This document shows positions 28,263 to 35,871 of a stretch of 39,238 nucleotides of DNA, piece after piece (positions within the stretch are counted from its first letter, which is position 1; each line of letters begins with the position of its first letter). Origin of the DNA: Candidatus Rokuibacteriota bacterium (GTDB lineage Bacteria; Methylomirabilota; Methylomirabilia; Rokubacteriales; CSP1-6); the NCBI GenBank assembly GCA_003221635.1, contig QHSR01000244.1, positions 1 through 39,238 on the forward strand. The letters run 5' to 3'. The position numbers were made by a program, and so were the translations under genes. The notes beneath the pieces are model-generated. The model saw only the letters and a program-made list of their open reading frames with translations, ran no database searches and was not told the origin of the DNA.

Positions 28263-30205
28263 GTCCAGCGACCGTGACCGCGTCGAAGCAACCCAGAACG
28301 AAGGCGACGACCGCGCGCCCCGGCGGCTTCGCGGGCAATCTCTTGCGCGTGGATCTCACGCGCCGGACCTGCCGGGCCGAGCCGTGGGGCCCGGAGGCGA
28401 TGCGGGAGCTGCTCGGCGGGGTGGGGCTCGGCGCGATGATCCTGTATCGCGAGACGGCGACGAAGGGCGGCAAGGGCAACGTCGCCTGGGACCATCCCGA
28501 CAACCGGCTCGTCCTGGGTACGGGCCCGCTCGCGGGCCTGCCGGTGTGGGGCACGGGCGGTCTCACCGTCTGCACGATCGGGCCAGGCACCAACGGCCCG
28601 ACCTCGACCCAGGCCAACGGGTTCTTCGGGACCAATCTGAAATACTGCGGCTACGACGCGATCATCATCCAGGGGCAGTCGAAGGACTGGGTCTATCTCT
28701 ACATCAACGACGACGTCGTGGAGCTGCGCGACGCCCGTGCGCTGATCGGTCTCGACACGTGGGAGACCCAGGGGGCGCTCGGCCGGGAGACGGGGCTCGC
28801 GGGTCATCAGCTGTCGGTCTATTCGATCGGTCCGGCCGGCGAGAACCTCGTGCGCTTCGCCGCCATCCAGGGCGACTACGGCCACGTCGCGTCCAAGAAC
28901 GGCTGCGGCGCCGTCATGGGCAAGAAACGCCTCAAGGCGGTCGCGATCGTGAAGGGGACGAAGGCTCTCCACGCCGCCGATCCGCGCGGCGTGATGCAGG
29001 CGGCCGAGGAGATGGCCCACGATCTCCGCACGGACCCGTCGGCGCGCTCGCTCTACGAGTACGGCACGCTGCCGGGCGTCGTGAACCTCTCGAAGATGGG
29101 CGCGCTGCCGATCAAGAATTACACCACCAACCTGACGTCGAACGTCGCCGGCGCGGACATGAGCGCCTGGGAAGCGCCGAAGCTTCGCGAGAGCTTCGAC
29201 CACCGCGGCCATCAGTGCAACGCCTGCGGGATGCACCACTGCCACATGTCGGTCATCAGGCAGGGCGCCCAGAAGGGAACGATCGTGGACGAGCCGGAGT
29301 ACGAGGGCTGGTCCGGCTGCGGCTGGGCGATCGGTTCGGCCGACCGCGACGGGGTCGCGTGGCTCAACACCGAATGCGACCGCGCGTGCGTGGACGTCAA
29401 CGAGTGGGGATGGCTGTGCGGCTGGGTCATGGAGTGCCAGGAGAAGGGCTACATCACCCGGGAGCAGCTCGGCTTCGAGCTCAAGTGGGGTGACATCAAG
29501 GGCGCCCACCGCCTCCTCCAGATGGTCAGCCGCCGGGAAGGGTTGGGGAACCTCCTCGCCGAGGGCGTCAAGCGCGCCGCCGAAAAGCTCGGCGGAGCCG
29601 CCAAGGAGTGCGCCGTCTACATCGAGAAGGGCGCGACGCCGCGCGGTCACGATCATCGCGCCCGGTGGGAGGAAATGCTCGATACCTGCACGTCGTCAAC
29701 CGCGTCGATGGAGACGGGGTACCCCGTGCATCCGACGGAAATCGGTCAGCCCGCCCGTGTCAATCCCTTCGACGGCGAGCAGGTGGCCAAGTACGTCGCC
29801 AGGCTGCGCGGCCGGCGGAGCTTCGAGGACTCGCTCGGTATTTGCATCTTCACGTCGCGGACCCGGCTCGAGTACATCTGCCGCGCCCTCTCGGCGGCGA
29901 CGGGCTGGACCTTCACGGTCGACGAGGCCCTGCGGTTCGGGCGCCGTACCGCCGCGATCAACCGCGCGACCGCGCTCCGCTGCGGCCACACCGGCGCCAT
30001 GGAGTATCCGTCCGCCCGCTATGGCTCGACGCCGGTGGATGGGCCCGCGAAGGGGCAGGCCATCGGGGCGCAGTGGGAGAAGATGCTCGACACCTGGTAC
30101 GCCGAGGTCGGCTTCGACCGGAAGACCGGCAAGCCGTGGCCGAAGACGCTCAAGGGCCTCGGGCTCGACTGGCTCGCCAGGGATCTCTGGGGCAAGAAAG
30201 CCTAG
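28259..30205 (+). CDS. Aldehyde ferredoxin oxidoreductase family catalytic subunit
   Basis: A 648-residue tungsten/molybdopterin enzyme of the AOR family. The N-terminal domain carries LLRVDLTRRTCRAEPW and the pterin-binding segment GPGTNGPTSTQANGFFGTNLKYCGYDAIIIQGQS. The cluster ligands appear as Cys320-x2-Cys323-x4-Cys328 and Cys529 in DSLGICIF. Classical AOR has x3 between the second and third cysteines, so one extra residue is present here. The probable reaction is aldehyde/acid interconversion, with electrons passed to the polyferredoxin and flavoprotein encoded just upstream; the substrate is not deducible. The first 20 residues (before PGGFAGNLL) are a nonconserved extension. Confidence 0.93.
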   Translation: MSPATVTASKQPRTKATTARPGGFAGNLLRVDLTRRTCRAEPWGPEAMRELLGGVGLGAMILYRETATKGGKGNVAWDHPDNRLVLGTGPLAGLPVWGTGGLTVCTIGPGTNGPTSTQANGFFGTNLKYCGYDAIIIQGQSKDWVYLYINDDVVELRDARALIGLDTWETQGALGRETGLAGHQLSVYSIGPAGENLVRFAAIQGDYGHVASKNGCGAVMGKKRLKAVAIVKGTKALHAADPRGVMQAAEEMAHDLRTDPSARSLYEYGTLPGVVNLSKMGALPIKNYTTNLTSNVAGADMSAWEAPKLRESFDHRGHQCNACGMHHCHMSVIRQGAQKGTIVDEPEYEGWSGCGWAIGSADRDGVAWLNTECDRACVDVNEWGWLCGWVMECQEKGYITREQLGFELKWGDIKGAHRLLQMVSRREGLGNLLAEGVKRAAEKLGGAAKECAVYIEKGATPRGHDHRARWEEMLDTCTSSTASMETGYPVHPTEIGQPARVNPFDGEQVAKYVARLRGRRSFEDSLGICIFTSRTRLEYICRALSAATGWTFTVDEALRFGRRTAAINRATALRCGHTGAMEYPSARYGSTPVDGPAKGQAIGAQWEKMLDTWYAEVGFDRKTGKPWPKTLKGLGLDWLARDLWGKKA

Positions 30206-30287
30206 ACCGACGCGACAGCGGCCTGCCGAACGCCCGGATCGGTTCCTGGCGGATCCGCTCACTCGCGTCGCGCTGTGCGCCCGCCGC

Positions 30288-30316
30288 TTGACCCTTTCCA
30301 CGCCGGTGTGTTAATT
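30288..30316 (+). promoter_or_regulatory. Promoter of the reductase-GNAT-CopC operon
   Basis: TTGACC (30288-30293), 17-base spacer, TTAATT (30311-30316). The -35 is near consensus. Transcription would begin about 30323, giving a 30-nt leader with GGGGG (30344-30348) before the ATG at 30353. Confidence 0.55.
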
Positions 30317-30352
30317 GTTGTCACTCATTCGACACAGGGTACCGGGGGTCCT

Positions 30353-31237
30353 ATGGCGCACGTGATTGGATTCATTGGACTTGGCATCATGGGACGCCCG
30401 ATGGCCAGGAACCTATTGAAGGCCGGCTACCCGCTGGTCGTCCACAGCCGGAGCCGAGGGCCGGTGGACGAGATCGCAAAAGCGGGCGCCAAAGTCGGCG
30501 CCTCGCCACGCGACGTCGCCGCGCAATCCGACGTTCTGATCACCATGCTCCCCAACTCTCCGGACGTCGAGCAGGTGGCGCTCGGCCGCGATGGCATCAT
30601 CGAGGGCGCGCGACCCGGCCTCATCTTCGCCGACATGTCCACGATCTCGCCGATCGTGTCGCAGAAGGTCGGAGAGGCGCTCGCCGGGAAATCCGTCAAG
30701 ATGCTCGACGCGCCCGTGTCGGGCGGCGAGAAGGGCGCGATCGACGGCACGCTGTCGATCATGGTCGGCGGCGACAAGGCGGTCTTCGAGGCGGTCCTGC
30801 CGATCTTCCAGGCGATGGGCAAGACGATCACCTACCTCGGGCCCCTCGGCTTCGGCGGGTTCACCAAGCTCGCGAACCAGATCATCGTCGCCGGCAACCT
30901 GACGGCGCTCGGCGAGGCGCTGACGCTCGCGAAGAAAGCCGGGCTCGATCGCGAGCTCACGCTGGCCGCGCTGGCCGGCGGGCTCGCCGGCTCGAGGTGC
31001 CTCGACCAGAAGAAGCCGAACTACGTCAGTGAAACCTACAAGCCGGGCTTCAAGGTCGACCTGCACTATAAAGATCTCGGGCTCATCATGGAATCGGCCC
31101 GCGCCCTCGGGGTGCCGTTGCCGGCGACCGCAGTCGTCCAGGAGTTGTTCAACGCCCTCCGCGTGAAGGGGCGTGGCGGCCTCGATCACTCCGGAGTGAT
31201 CACCCTGCTGGAAGACCTCGCGGGCCTGTCCAGGTGA
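30353..31237 (+). CDS. 2-hydroxy-3-oxopropionate (tartronate semialdehyde) reductase-like
   Basis: A 294-residue beta-hydroxyacid dehydrogenase. Motifs: IGFIGLGIMGRPMARNL (cofactor), FADMSTISP, MLDAPVSGGEKGAIDGTLSIMVGG and the catalytic Lys in FGGFTKLANQIIVAGNL. ALAGGLAGSRCLDQK and the ending with a hydrophobic helix (ALRVKGRGGLDHSGVITLLEDLAG) resemble GlxR/GarR, which reduce tartronate semialdehyde to glycerate, but 3-hydroxyisobutyrate-type substrates cannot be excluded. The start at 30353 follows a clear promoter and a purine-rich site; its TGA overlaps the next GTG. Confidence 0.92.
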   Translation: MAHVIGFIGLGIMGRPMARNLLKAGYPLVVHSRSRGPVDEIAKAGAKVGASPRDVAAQSDVLITMLPNSPDVEQVALGRDGIIEGARPGLIFADMSTISPIVSQKVGEALAGKSVKMLDAPVSGGEKGAIDGTLSIMVGGDKAVFEAVLPIFQAMGKTITYLGPLGFGGFTKLANQIIVAGNLTALGEALTLAKKAGLDRELTLAALAGGLAGSRCLDQKKPNYVSETYKPGFKVDLHYKDLGLIMESARALGVPLPATAVVQELFNALRVKGRGGLDHSGVITLLEDLAGLSR

Positions 31238-32268
31238 GGGCCACGGTCGATCGCGCCGGGCTCGACCCCCAGGGCCGGCTACCCAAAGTTCAGATCCGTC
31301 GGGTGCGGAAGGGCGATCTCTCGAAGGTCCGCGATGTCATGGAGCAGACCTTCGGCGACTTCCTGGAGCGCCAGCTGGGCACGCGGCCCCGGCAGGCGTT
31401 CGGCGGCGCGCAGTACGTGCATCATCGCTGGCTCATGGAGCCGTGGGGCTGCTTCGTCGCCGAAGAGGACAGCTCGAAGATCGTCGGTGCCGCGCTCGCA
31501 GTGACGTGGGGCACGGTCGGCGTGCTCGGGCCGGTCGCCGTGCTCACGAACTACCACAACCAGACGATCGGCCAGCAGCTGATCCGCGCGGCGCAGGACT
31601 TCTTCGACGAGAACAAGGCGACGCTCCACGGCTGCGTCACGTATCCGACGAGCCCCAAGCACCTGTACCTGTATCACAAGTTCGGATACCGGCCGAAGCA
31701 CCTGACGGCCGTCATGAGCCGGACGATCGACCGTGGGGGGGCGCGAGTGCCGGCGTCCCCGAAGCCCGGGAAGACGCCGCTCACGGCGCGCCGCTTCTCC
31801 ACGCTCGAGGAGGCGAAGAAGAAGGCGGCCCTCGCGCGGATCCACCGCATCACGAACGCGATCTGCCGCGGCATGGATCTCGCGAAGGAGATCGAGATCG
31901 TCGACGGCCTGGCCCTGGGCGACACGGTCCTCCTGGAGCGCGGCCGCGACCTCATCGGCTTCGCGATCTGCCACACGCCCGGCGTGAGCGAGGCGCCGGC
32001 CGGCGCCCTGTACGTGAAGTTCCTCGCGATCGACCCGCCCCACCGGAAGGCGGAGCACCTCGAGCAGTTCGTCGCGACGATCGAGGGCTTCGGGCAGGAG
32101 TTGGGTGTGCAACGCGTGATCCTTCCCGTGTACGCCCGCTACTGGACCGCGTACAACATCCTCGTTCAATGCGGATATCAGATCGACTTCACCATGGTCC
32201 GGATGCAGCGGGGCAAGCCGGAGGACTACGAGGATCCCGCGGACCTCGTACTCGACGACTGGCGCTGA
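31234..32268 (+). CDS. Tandem GNAT-domain N-acetyltransferase
   Basis: A 344-residue protein with two GNAT-type halves. The first (about 20-170) has VQIRRVRKGDLSKVRDVM, then VLTNYHNQTIGQQLIRAA, which covers the acetyl-CoA loop in modified form, and LYHKFGYRPKHLTAV. The second (about 215-335) ends in LGVQRVILPVYARYWTAYNILVQCGYQI, another GNAT C-terminal pattern. No substrate can be named. The start is GTG in a GTGA overlap with the reductase gene; the stop overlaps the CopC ATG as TGATG. Confidence 0.8.
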   Translation: MRATVDRAGLDPQGRLPKVQIRRVRKGDLSKVRDVMEQTFGDFLERQLGTRPRQAFGGAQYVHHRWLMEPWGCFVAEEDSSKIVGAALAVTWGTVGVLGPVAVLTNYHNQTIGQQLIRAAQDFFDENKATLHGCVTYPTSPKHLYLYHKFGYRPKHLTAVMSRTIDRGGARVPASPKPGKTPLTARRFSTLEEAKKKAALARIHRITNAICRGMDLAKEIEIVDGLALGDTVLLERGRDLIGFAICHTPGVSEAPAGALYVKFLAIDPPHRKAEHLEQFVATIEGFGQELGVQRVILPVYARYWTAYNILVQCGYQIDFTMVRMQRGKPEDYEDPADLVLDDWR

Positions 32269-32627
32269 TGCGCACCGGCCCCGTGGCCGCCGCCGGCGTC
32301 CTCGCGCTGGCGCTCGCCGGGAGCGCCCTCGCACACTCGCTGCTCCTCGAGTCGTCGCCCGCCACCGGCGCGCGTCTCGCTGCCCCACCTCCGGAGATTT
32401 CGCTGCGCTTCAACAACCGCATCGAGAAGAAGCTTTCGACGATCCGCCTGCTCGACGAAGGCGGCGCGCCGCGGCCGGTCACCGTGCTGGCCGCGGACGG
32501 GCCCGTCGATCGCCTGACGGCGAGGGTTCCGTCGCTGCCGCCCGGTGCCTGGCGTGTCGAATGGCGGGTGCTGTCGACGGACGGCCACATCGTGAGCGGG
32601 GGCTTCTCGTTCCGCGTCGCGCGCTAG
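32268..32627 (+). CDS. CopC-domain copper-binding protein, exported
   Basis: A 119-residue protein with signal peptide MRTGPVAAAGVLALALAGSALA. Cleavage before His gives a mature N-terminus HSLLLESSPATG, the amino-terminal His of a CopC Cu(II) site. The remaining ligands are probably the Asp and His in STDGHIVSGGFSF. The family is a small periplasmic beta-barrel that carries copper, often with a CopD partner; no copD is adjacent. Being third in a translationally coupled operon with a dehydrogenase and acetyltransferase is unexpected and may be incidental. The length matches a single CopC domain. Confidence 0.9.
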   Translation: MRTGPVAAAGVLALALAGSALAHSLLLESSPATGARLAAPPPEISLRFNNRIEKKLSTIRLLDEGGAPRPVTVLAADGPVDRLTARVPSLPPGAWRVEWRVLSTDGHIVSGGFSFRVAR

Positions 32628-32670
32628 GCCGCCTTCGGGACCCGACGATGCTACCGGGGACGGTGACGCG

Positions 32671-33744
32671 ATGGCGAGGATGACGGCCGGCCGCGCGACT
32701 GTCGAGGGGACGCGACGGTACACGGAGCGGTTCCGTGCACGGCTGGCGGGCGGGCACTTTCGCGAGCTCGACGGCGGCGTCGCGCTCTCGACGCTGGATG
32801 CCATCCTGCGATCGCTGGAGCTCGGCATCAACGTGATCGACACGGCGGTGAATTACCGTCATCAGCGCAGCGAGCGCGCGATCAGGACGGCGCTCGCCAC
32901 GGCGATCGCGAAAGGCGTGGTGAGGCGAGACGAGGTCGTCGTGGCCACCAAGGGTGGGTTCATTCCCTTCGACGGAGCCGGGCCGCGCGATCCGCGCGCG
33001 CACTTCGCGGCGACGTACGTCGACACGGGGATCATCAAGCCGGGCGACGTGGCGAGCGGGGCGCACTGCATGACCCCGCGCTACCTCCGCGACCAGATCG
33101 ATCGCAGCCGTGCCAACCTCGGACTCGAGACGCTCGACGTCTACTACCTCCACAACCCCGAGACCCAGCTCGACGAGGTCGAGCGCGGGGAATTCCTGAT
33201 TCGCATGCGCGCCGCCTTCGAGGCGCTCGAGGAGGCGGTCTCGGCCGGAAGCATCGCGCGCTACGGCACCGCAACCTGGACCGGATTCCGCGCCGACCCG
33301 GACGCCCCCGACTACCTGTCGCTCGCGGAGCTCGTCGCGATGGCTCGCGACGTGGGCGGCAACGATCATCACTTCAACGTCATCCAGCTGCCGTACAACC
33401 TCGGGATGACCGAGGCGTTCACGCGCGCCAACCAGCGCGTGGACGGTGGACTGGTCCCCGTGCTCCAGGCCGCCCGGCAGCTCGGCGTCTCCGTGATGGC
33501 CTCGGCCTCGGTCCACCAGGGCCAGCTCACGCGCAATCTGCCGCCGCTGATCGCCGAGCTCATTCCCGGGCTCGTGAGCGACGCGCAGCGGGCGCTGCAG
33601 TTCGTGCGCTCGACGCCGGGTGTCGGCACGGCCCTCGTCGGCATGAGGTCTCCCGCGCACGTCGAGGAAAACGCGAAGGTCGGCGCGGTCCCCCCGATGG
33701 CGTGGGAGCAGTTCCAGCGCCTCTTCAGCGCAGTGGGAGGGTAG
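32671..33744 (+). CDS. Aldo/keto reductase
   Basis: A 357-residue AKR with the catalytic tetrad visible: Asp and Tyr in NVIDTAVNYRHQRSERAI, Lys in VVVATKGGFIP and His in DVYYLHNPETQ. VMASASVHQGQL and VGMRSPAHVEENAKV form the nucleotide-binding end. The N-terminal part is unusual: FRELDGGVALSTL leads straight to DAILRSLELGINVID, whereas family members have a strand and loop of the type G-x-G-T-Y-x-G in between. About fifteen residues of the first barrel strand therefore seem to be missing, in frame. Activity is uncertain. The ATG at 32671 is chosen; no strong Shine-Dalgarno. Confidence 0.88.
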   Translation: MARMTAGRATVEGTRRYTERFRARLAGGHFRELDGGVALSTLDAILRSLELGINVIDTAVNYRHQRSERAIRTALATAIAKGVVRRDEVVVATKGGFIPFDGAGPRDPRAHFAATYVDTGIIKPGDVASGAHCMTPRYLRDQIDRSRANLGLETLDVYYLHNPETQLDEVERGEFLIRMRAAFEALEEAVSAGSIARYGTATWTGFRADPDAPDYLSLAELVAMARDVGGNDHHFNVIQLPYNLGMTEAFTRANQRVDGGLVPVLQAARQLGVSVMASASVHQGQLTRNLPPLIAELIPGLVSDAQRALQFVRSTPGVGTALVGMRSPAHVEENAKVGAVPPMAWEQFQRLFSAVGG

Positions 33745-33745
33745 C

Positions 33746-33774
33746 CGCCGGGGCGCCCCGCCCGGGCGCCGGCG
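33746..33774 (+). terminator. Hairpin after the aldo/keto reductase gene
   Basis: Immediately after the TAG at 33742-33744. CGCCGG (33746-33751) and CGCCC (33754-33758) pair with 33764-33774 to form an 11-bp GC stem with a 2-base bulge and a 5-base loop. No U-tract follows. Confidence 0.5.
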
Positions 33775-33801
33775 TCACCGATCCGGGCGGACCGCAAAAC
33801 A

Positions 33802-33830
33802 TTGCGCAGGGCAACCGCCTCGGGTAGGGT
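33802..33830 (+). promoter_or_regulatory. Promoter upstream of the VOC/epimerase gene
   Basis: TTGCGC (33802-33807), 17-base spacer, TAGGGT (33825-33830), then 6 bases to a GTG at 33837. The layout matches the leaderless promoter at 19341-19369. If used, it gives a leader of about 200 nt before the epimerase ATG. Confidence 0.45.
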
Positions 33831-33836
33831 GATGCC

Positions 33837-34034
33837 GTGCTCGAGCGTGACCCCACACGCGGGCTTCGAGCCCGGGCTGCCGTCTCCGCCATCTTCTACG
33901 ACCGTCGCAGCCCCTCTCTGCTCCCCGCACTTCGATGGCGCGCCCGCGCTCTCGGCTCATCACCGGGTTGCTACCCGCGGCGCCTCCACGCGGAGTGTCG
34001 CGCCGTTCACTCGCTGAGGGGGGATCGAGCGTGA
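33837..34034 (+). CDS. Possible 65-aa leader ORF before the epimerase gene
   Basis: A GTG-initiated frame lying 6 nt after a readable -10 box and ending in a TGA (34032-34034) that overlaps the epimerase ATG as TGATG. The product is 65 residues, Arg-rich, with two cysteines and no recognisable fold. Composition alone looks like noise in GC-rich DNA. The promoter spacing and exact coupling to the next gene are the only reasons to list it. It could be a coupling or leader peptide or a chance frame. Confidence 0.25.
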   Translation: MLERDPTRGLRARAAVSAIFYDRRSPSLLPALRWRARALGSSPGCYPRRLHAECRAVHSLRGDRA

Positions 34035-34783
34035 TGCGACGCATTCACCACGTCGGCATCGTCGTGAATCGGCTGGCGGACGCGTATGGCTTCTACCGCG
34101 ACACGCTGGGGCTGCCGCTCCTCAAGGAGGCGACGATCCCGGACCAGCACGTACGGGCGGCCCTGCTCGGCGCCGGCGAGAGCGAGGTCGAGCTGCTCGA
34201 GCCGTTGGATCCGTCGTCGGGCGTCGGGCGCTTCCTGGCCCGGCACGGCGAGGGACTTCACCATCTCTGCTTCGACACGCCGGACATCGTCAAGACACTG
34301 ACCTCGCTCAAGGAGATGCGCGTCGAGCTGCTGGACCCGACACCGCGTCCCGGGCTCGCCGGACAGATCGCGTTCGTCCATCCGAAGGCCTGCTGCGGCG
34401 TGCTCGTCGAGCTCGCGACGCCGTCCGCCGCGGCGGCCGAGGCCCCATCGCCCCTTCGGCTCAAGCGGCTCGTGATCGGCGCCTCCGACGTCAAGCGATC
34501 GAGCGACGTGCTCCGGTCGCTCTTCGGCCTCGAGGAGGTCGCGATGAATGACGGGCCGCGCGCCATGCTGGCGGTCGGCCGTGGCGCGTTGCTGGTCGTG
34601 CCGGCCGAGGAGGTCGGAGGCACGGAGGGGCTGGTGGCGCTCTCGATGGTCGCCGAAGACTTCTCGGCGCTGACGGACGCTTTCAGTCGCGCGGGCACGA
34701 CTCTGCTGCGCGGCACGGGCGAGGTGACGGTGCAGCCCGCGTCGAGTCACGGCGTGCCCCTGCACATCAGCCGCTACGAGTAG
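34034..34783 (+). CDS. VOC-family protein, methylmalonyl-CoA epimerase-like
   Basis: A 249-residue protein with two vicinal-oxygen-chelate halves. The N-terminal half (1-130) is close to methylmalonyl-CoA epimerase: IHHVGIVVNRL (first metal His), GEGLHHLCFDT (second His), and GVLVELATP (Glu). The second half (about 145-249) has the same fold pattern (RLKRLVIGASDVKRSSDVLRSLFGL...) but lacks the metal ligands. It may epimerise methylmalonyl-CoA in propionate metabolism or act on a related acid. GAGGGGGG at 34016-34023 precedes the ATG at 34034; GTG at 34031 is an alternative. Confidence 0.88.
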   Translation: MRRIHHVGIVVNRLADAYGFYRDTLGLPLLKEATIPDQHVRAALLGAGESEVELLEPLDPSSGVGRFLARHGEGLHHLCFDTPDIVKTLTSLKEMRVELLDPTPRPGLAGQIAFVHPKACCGVLVELATPSAAAAEAPSPLRLKRLVIGASDVKRSSDVLRSLFGLEEVAMNDGPRAMLAVGRGALLVVPAEEVGGTEGLVALSMVAEDFSALTDAFSRAGTTLLRGTGEVTVQPASSHGVPLHISRYE

Positions 34784-34808
34784 CCTCGGGACAAACGGCC
34801 CGACCGCG

Positions 34809-35738
34809 TTAGTCTCGCCGGATGCCGCGGGGGCCGGGAAGGGGTCGACGAGACCCGTCCCCTCCAAGCGGCGACGGACGCATCCGCGATTGATGGAGCC
34901 GCGAGCCCACGACCAGGATGAGGTCGGCCCGCCGACAGGCGGCGGCCGCTTCCGGCGCTCCGGCGCGTCCGAGGGGGCCGAGATACAGGGGGTGCGCGTT
35001 GGGCACGGCGTCGTTGCGGCCGTACGCGGTGATCATCGGCATCACGCAGCGCTCGCTCAGCTGAACGACCAGCTCGCCGGCGCCGGCCCGGGTGGCTCCT
35101 CCGCCGACGAGGAGAAGAGGGCGCTTGGCCTGTCGTAGCCGTCGCACCGCCTCGCGCACGGCGTCGGCGTGCGGGGGCTGCGGGTGGGTGACGCGGTACT
35201 CTTCCGGCGCGAGTGCCGCGACCGGAGACATCTTGCCGCTCAGCACATCTCGCGGGATCTCGACGAAGACCGGGCCCGGGCGGCCGCTCATGGCCGTACG
35301 CAAGGCCCCGCGCAGGAGCTCGGGGATGCGTTCGGGCTTGTTGATCTGGAGGGCGAGCTTGGTCACAGGCCGAAACATGTTGACCAGATCGAACTCCTGG
35401 AAGGCGTCCTTTTGATAGTGGTCGAGCGCGATCCCACCGACGAGGACGACGACCGGTGAATGGGCCACGTACGCGGCGGCCACGCCCGTGATCAGATTGG
35501 TCGCACCGGGGCCGCTCGTCACGAGGCAGACGCCCGGGCGATCGGTGACGCGGGCCAGCCCATCGGCCATGAAGGCGGCAGCCTGTTCGTGGCGGACGTT
35601 GATGTACTCGACGCTCGAGTCGTCGTAAAGCGTGTCGAGAACGTCCAGGAAGGTCGCGCCGACGATGCCGAACATGTGCCGTACCCGCTCAACCTTCAGG
35701 AGCTCCACGACGGCTCGTCCGCCGGTCCAGACATCCAT
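34809..35738 (-). pseudogene. Thiamine-diphosphate enzyme (acetolactate synthase-like), C-terminally truncated
   Basis: A 309-residue frame with the N-terminal PYR domain of the acetolactate synthase/benzoylformate decarboxylase family, including the catalytic Glu in NVRHEQAAAFMADGLARVTD, followed by the central domain (KRPLLLVGGGATRAGA...LILVVGSRL). After that it diverges (HQSRMRPSPL...) and stops at 34809. The whole PP domain, about 200 residues with the GDG-Nx motif that binds TPP-Mg, is missing, and no remnant lies downstream. Family members are normally about 550 residues. The start at 35738 has AGGAGG and a promoter (35791-35818). It is probably a decayed gene. Confidence 0.82.
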
Positions 35739-35790
35739 AGACGCGCGTCCTCCTGGTGCGCCCCCGGGTCGGCGCCATTCGGCGCGCAAC

Positions 35791-35818
35791 AGGATACCGG
35801 GTGCCCAGCCGTAAACAA
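35791..35818 (-). promoter_or_regulatory. Promoter of the truncated TPP-enzyme gene
   Basis: On the minus strand TTGTTT (35818-35813), a 16-base spacer and TATCCT (35796-35791). The leader of about 45 nt contains AGGAGG before the ATG at 35738. The intact promoter and ribosome site contrast with the truncated coding region. Confidence 0.45.
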
Positions 35819-35871
35819 AGCGAGGTCGGGCATCGTCGTACCGGCAGACACATTCCGCAAGGAGGATTCTC

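Noticed and set aside
30206..30275. Inverted repeat GACGCGA / TCGCGTC after the AOR operon as a terminator
   Set aside because: Only 7 bp with about 50 bases between arms and no U-tract; too weak to call.
34840..34870. GGDGSR near the end of the truncated TPP enzyme as a TPP-binding GDG motif
   Set aside because: It lies in the divergent tail directly before the stop with no following domain or Asn ligand, so it is a chance match.
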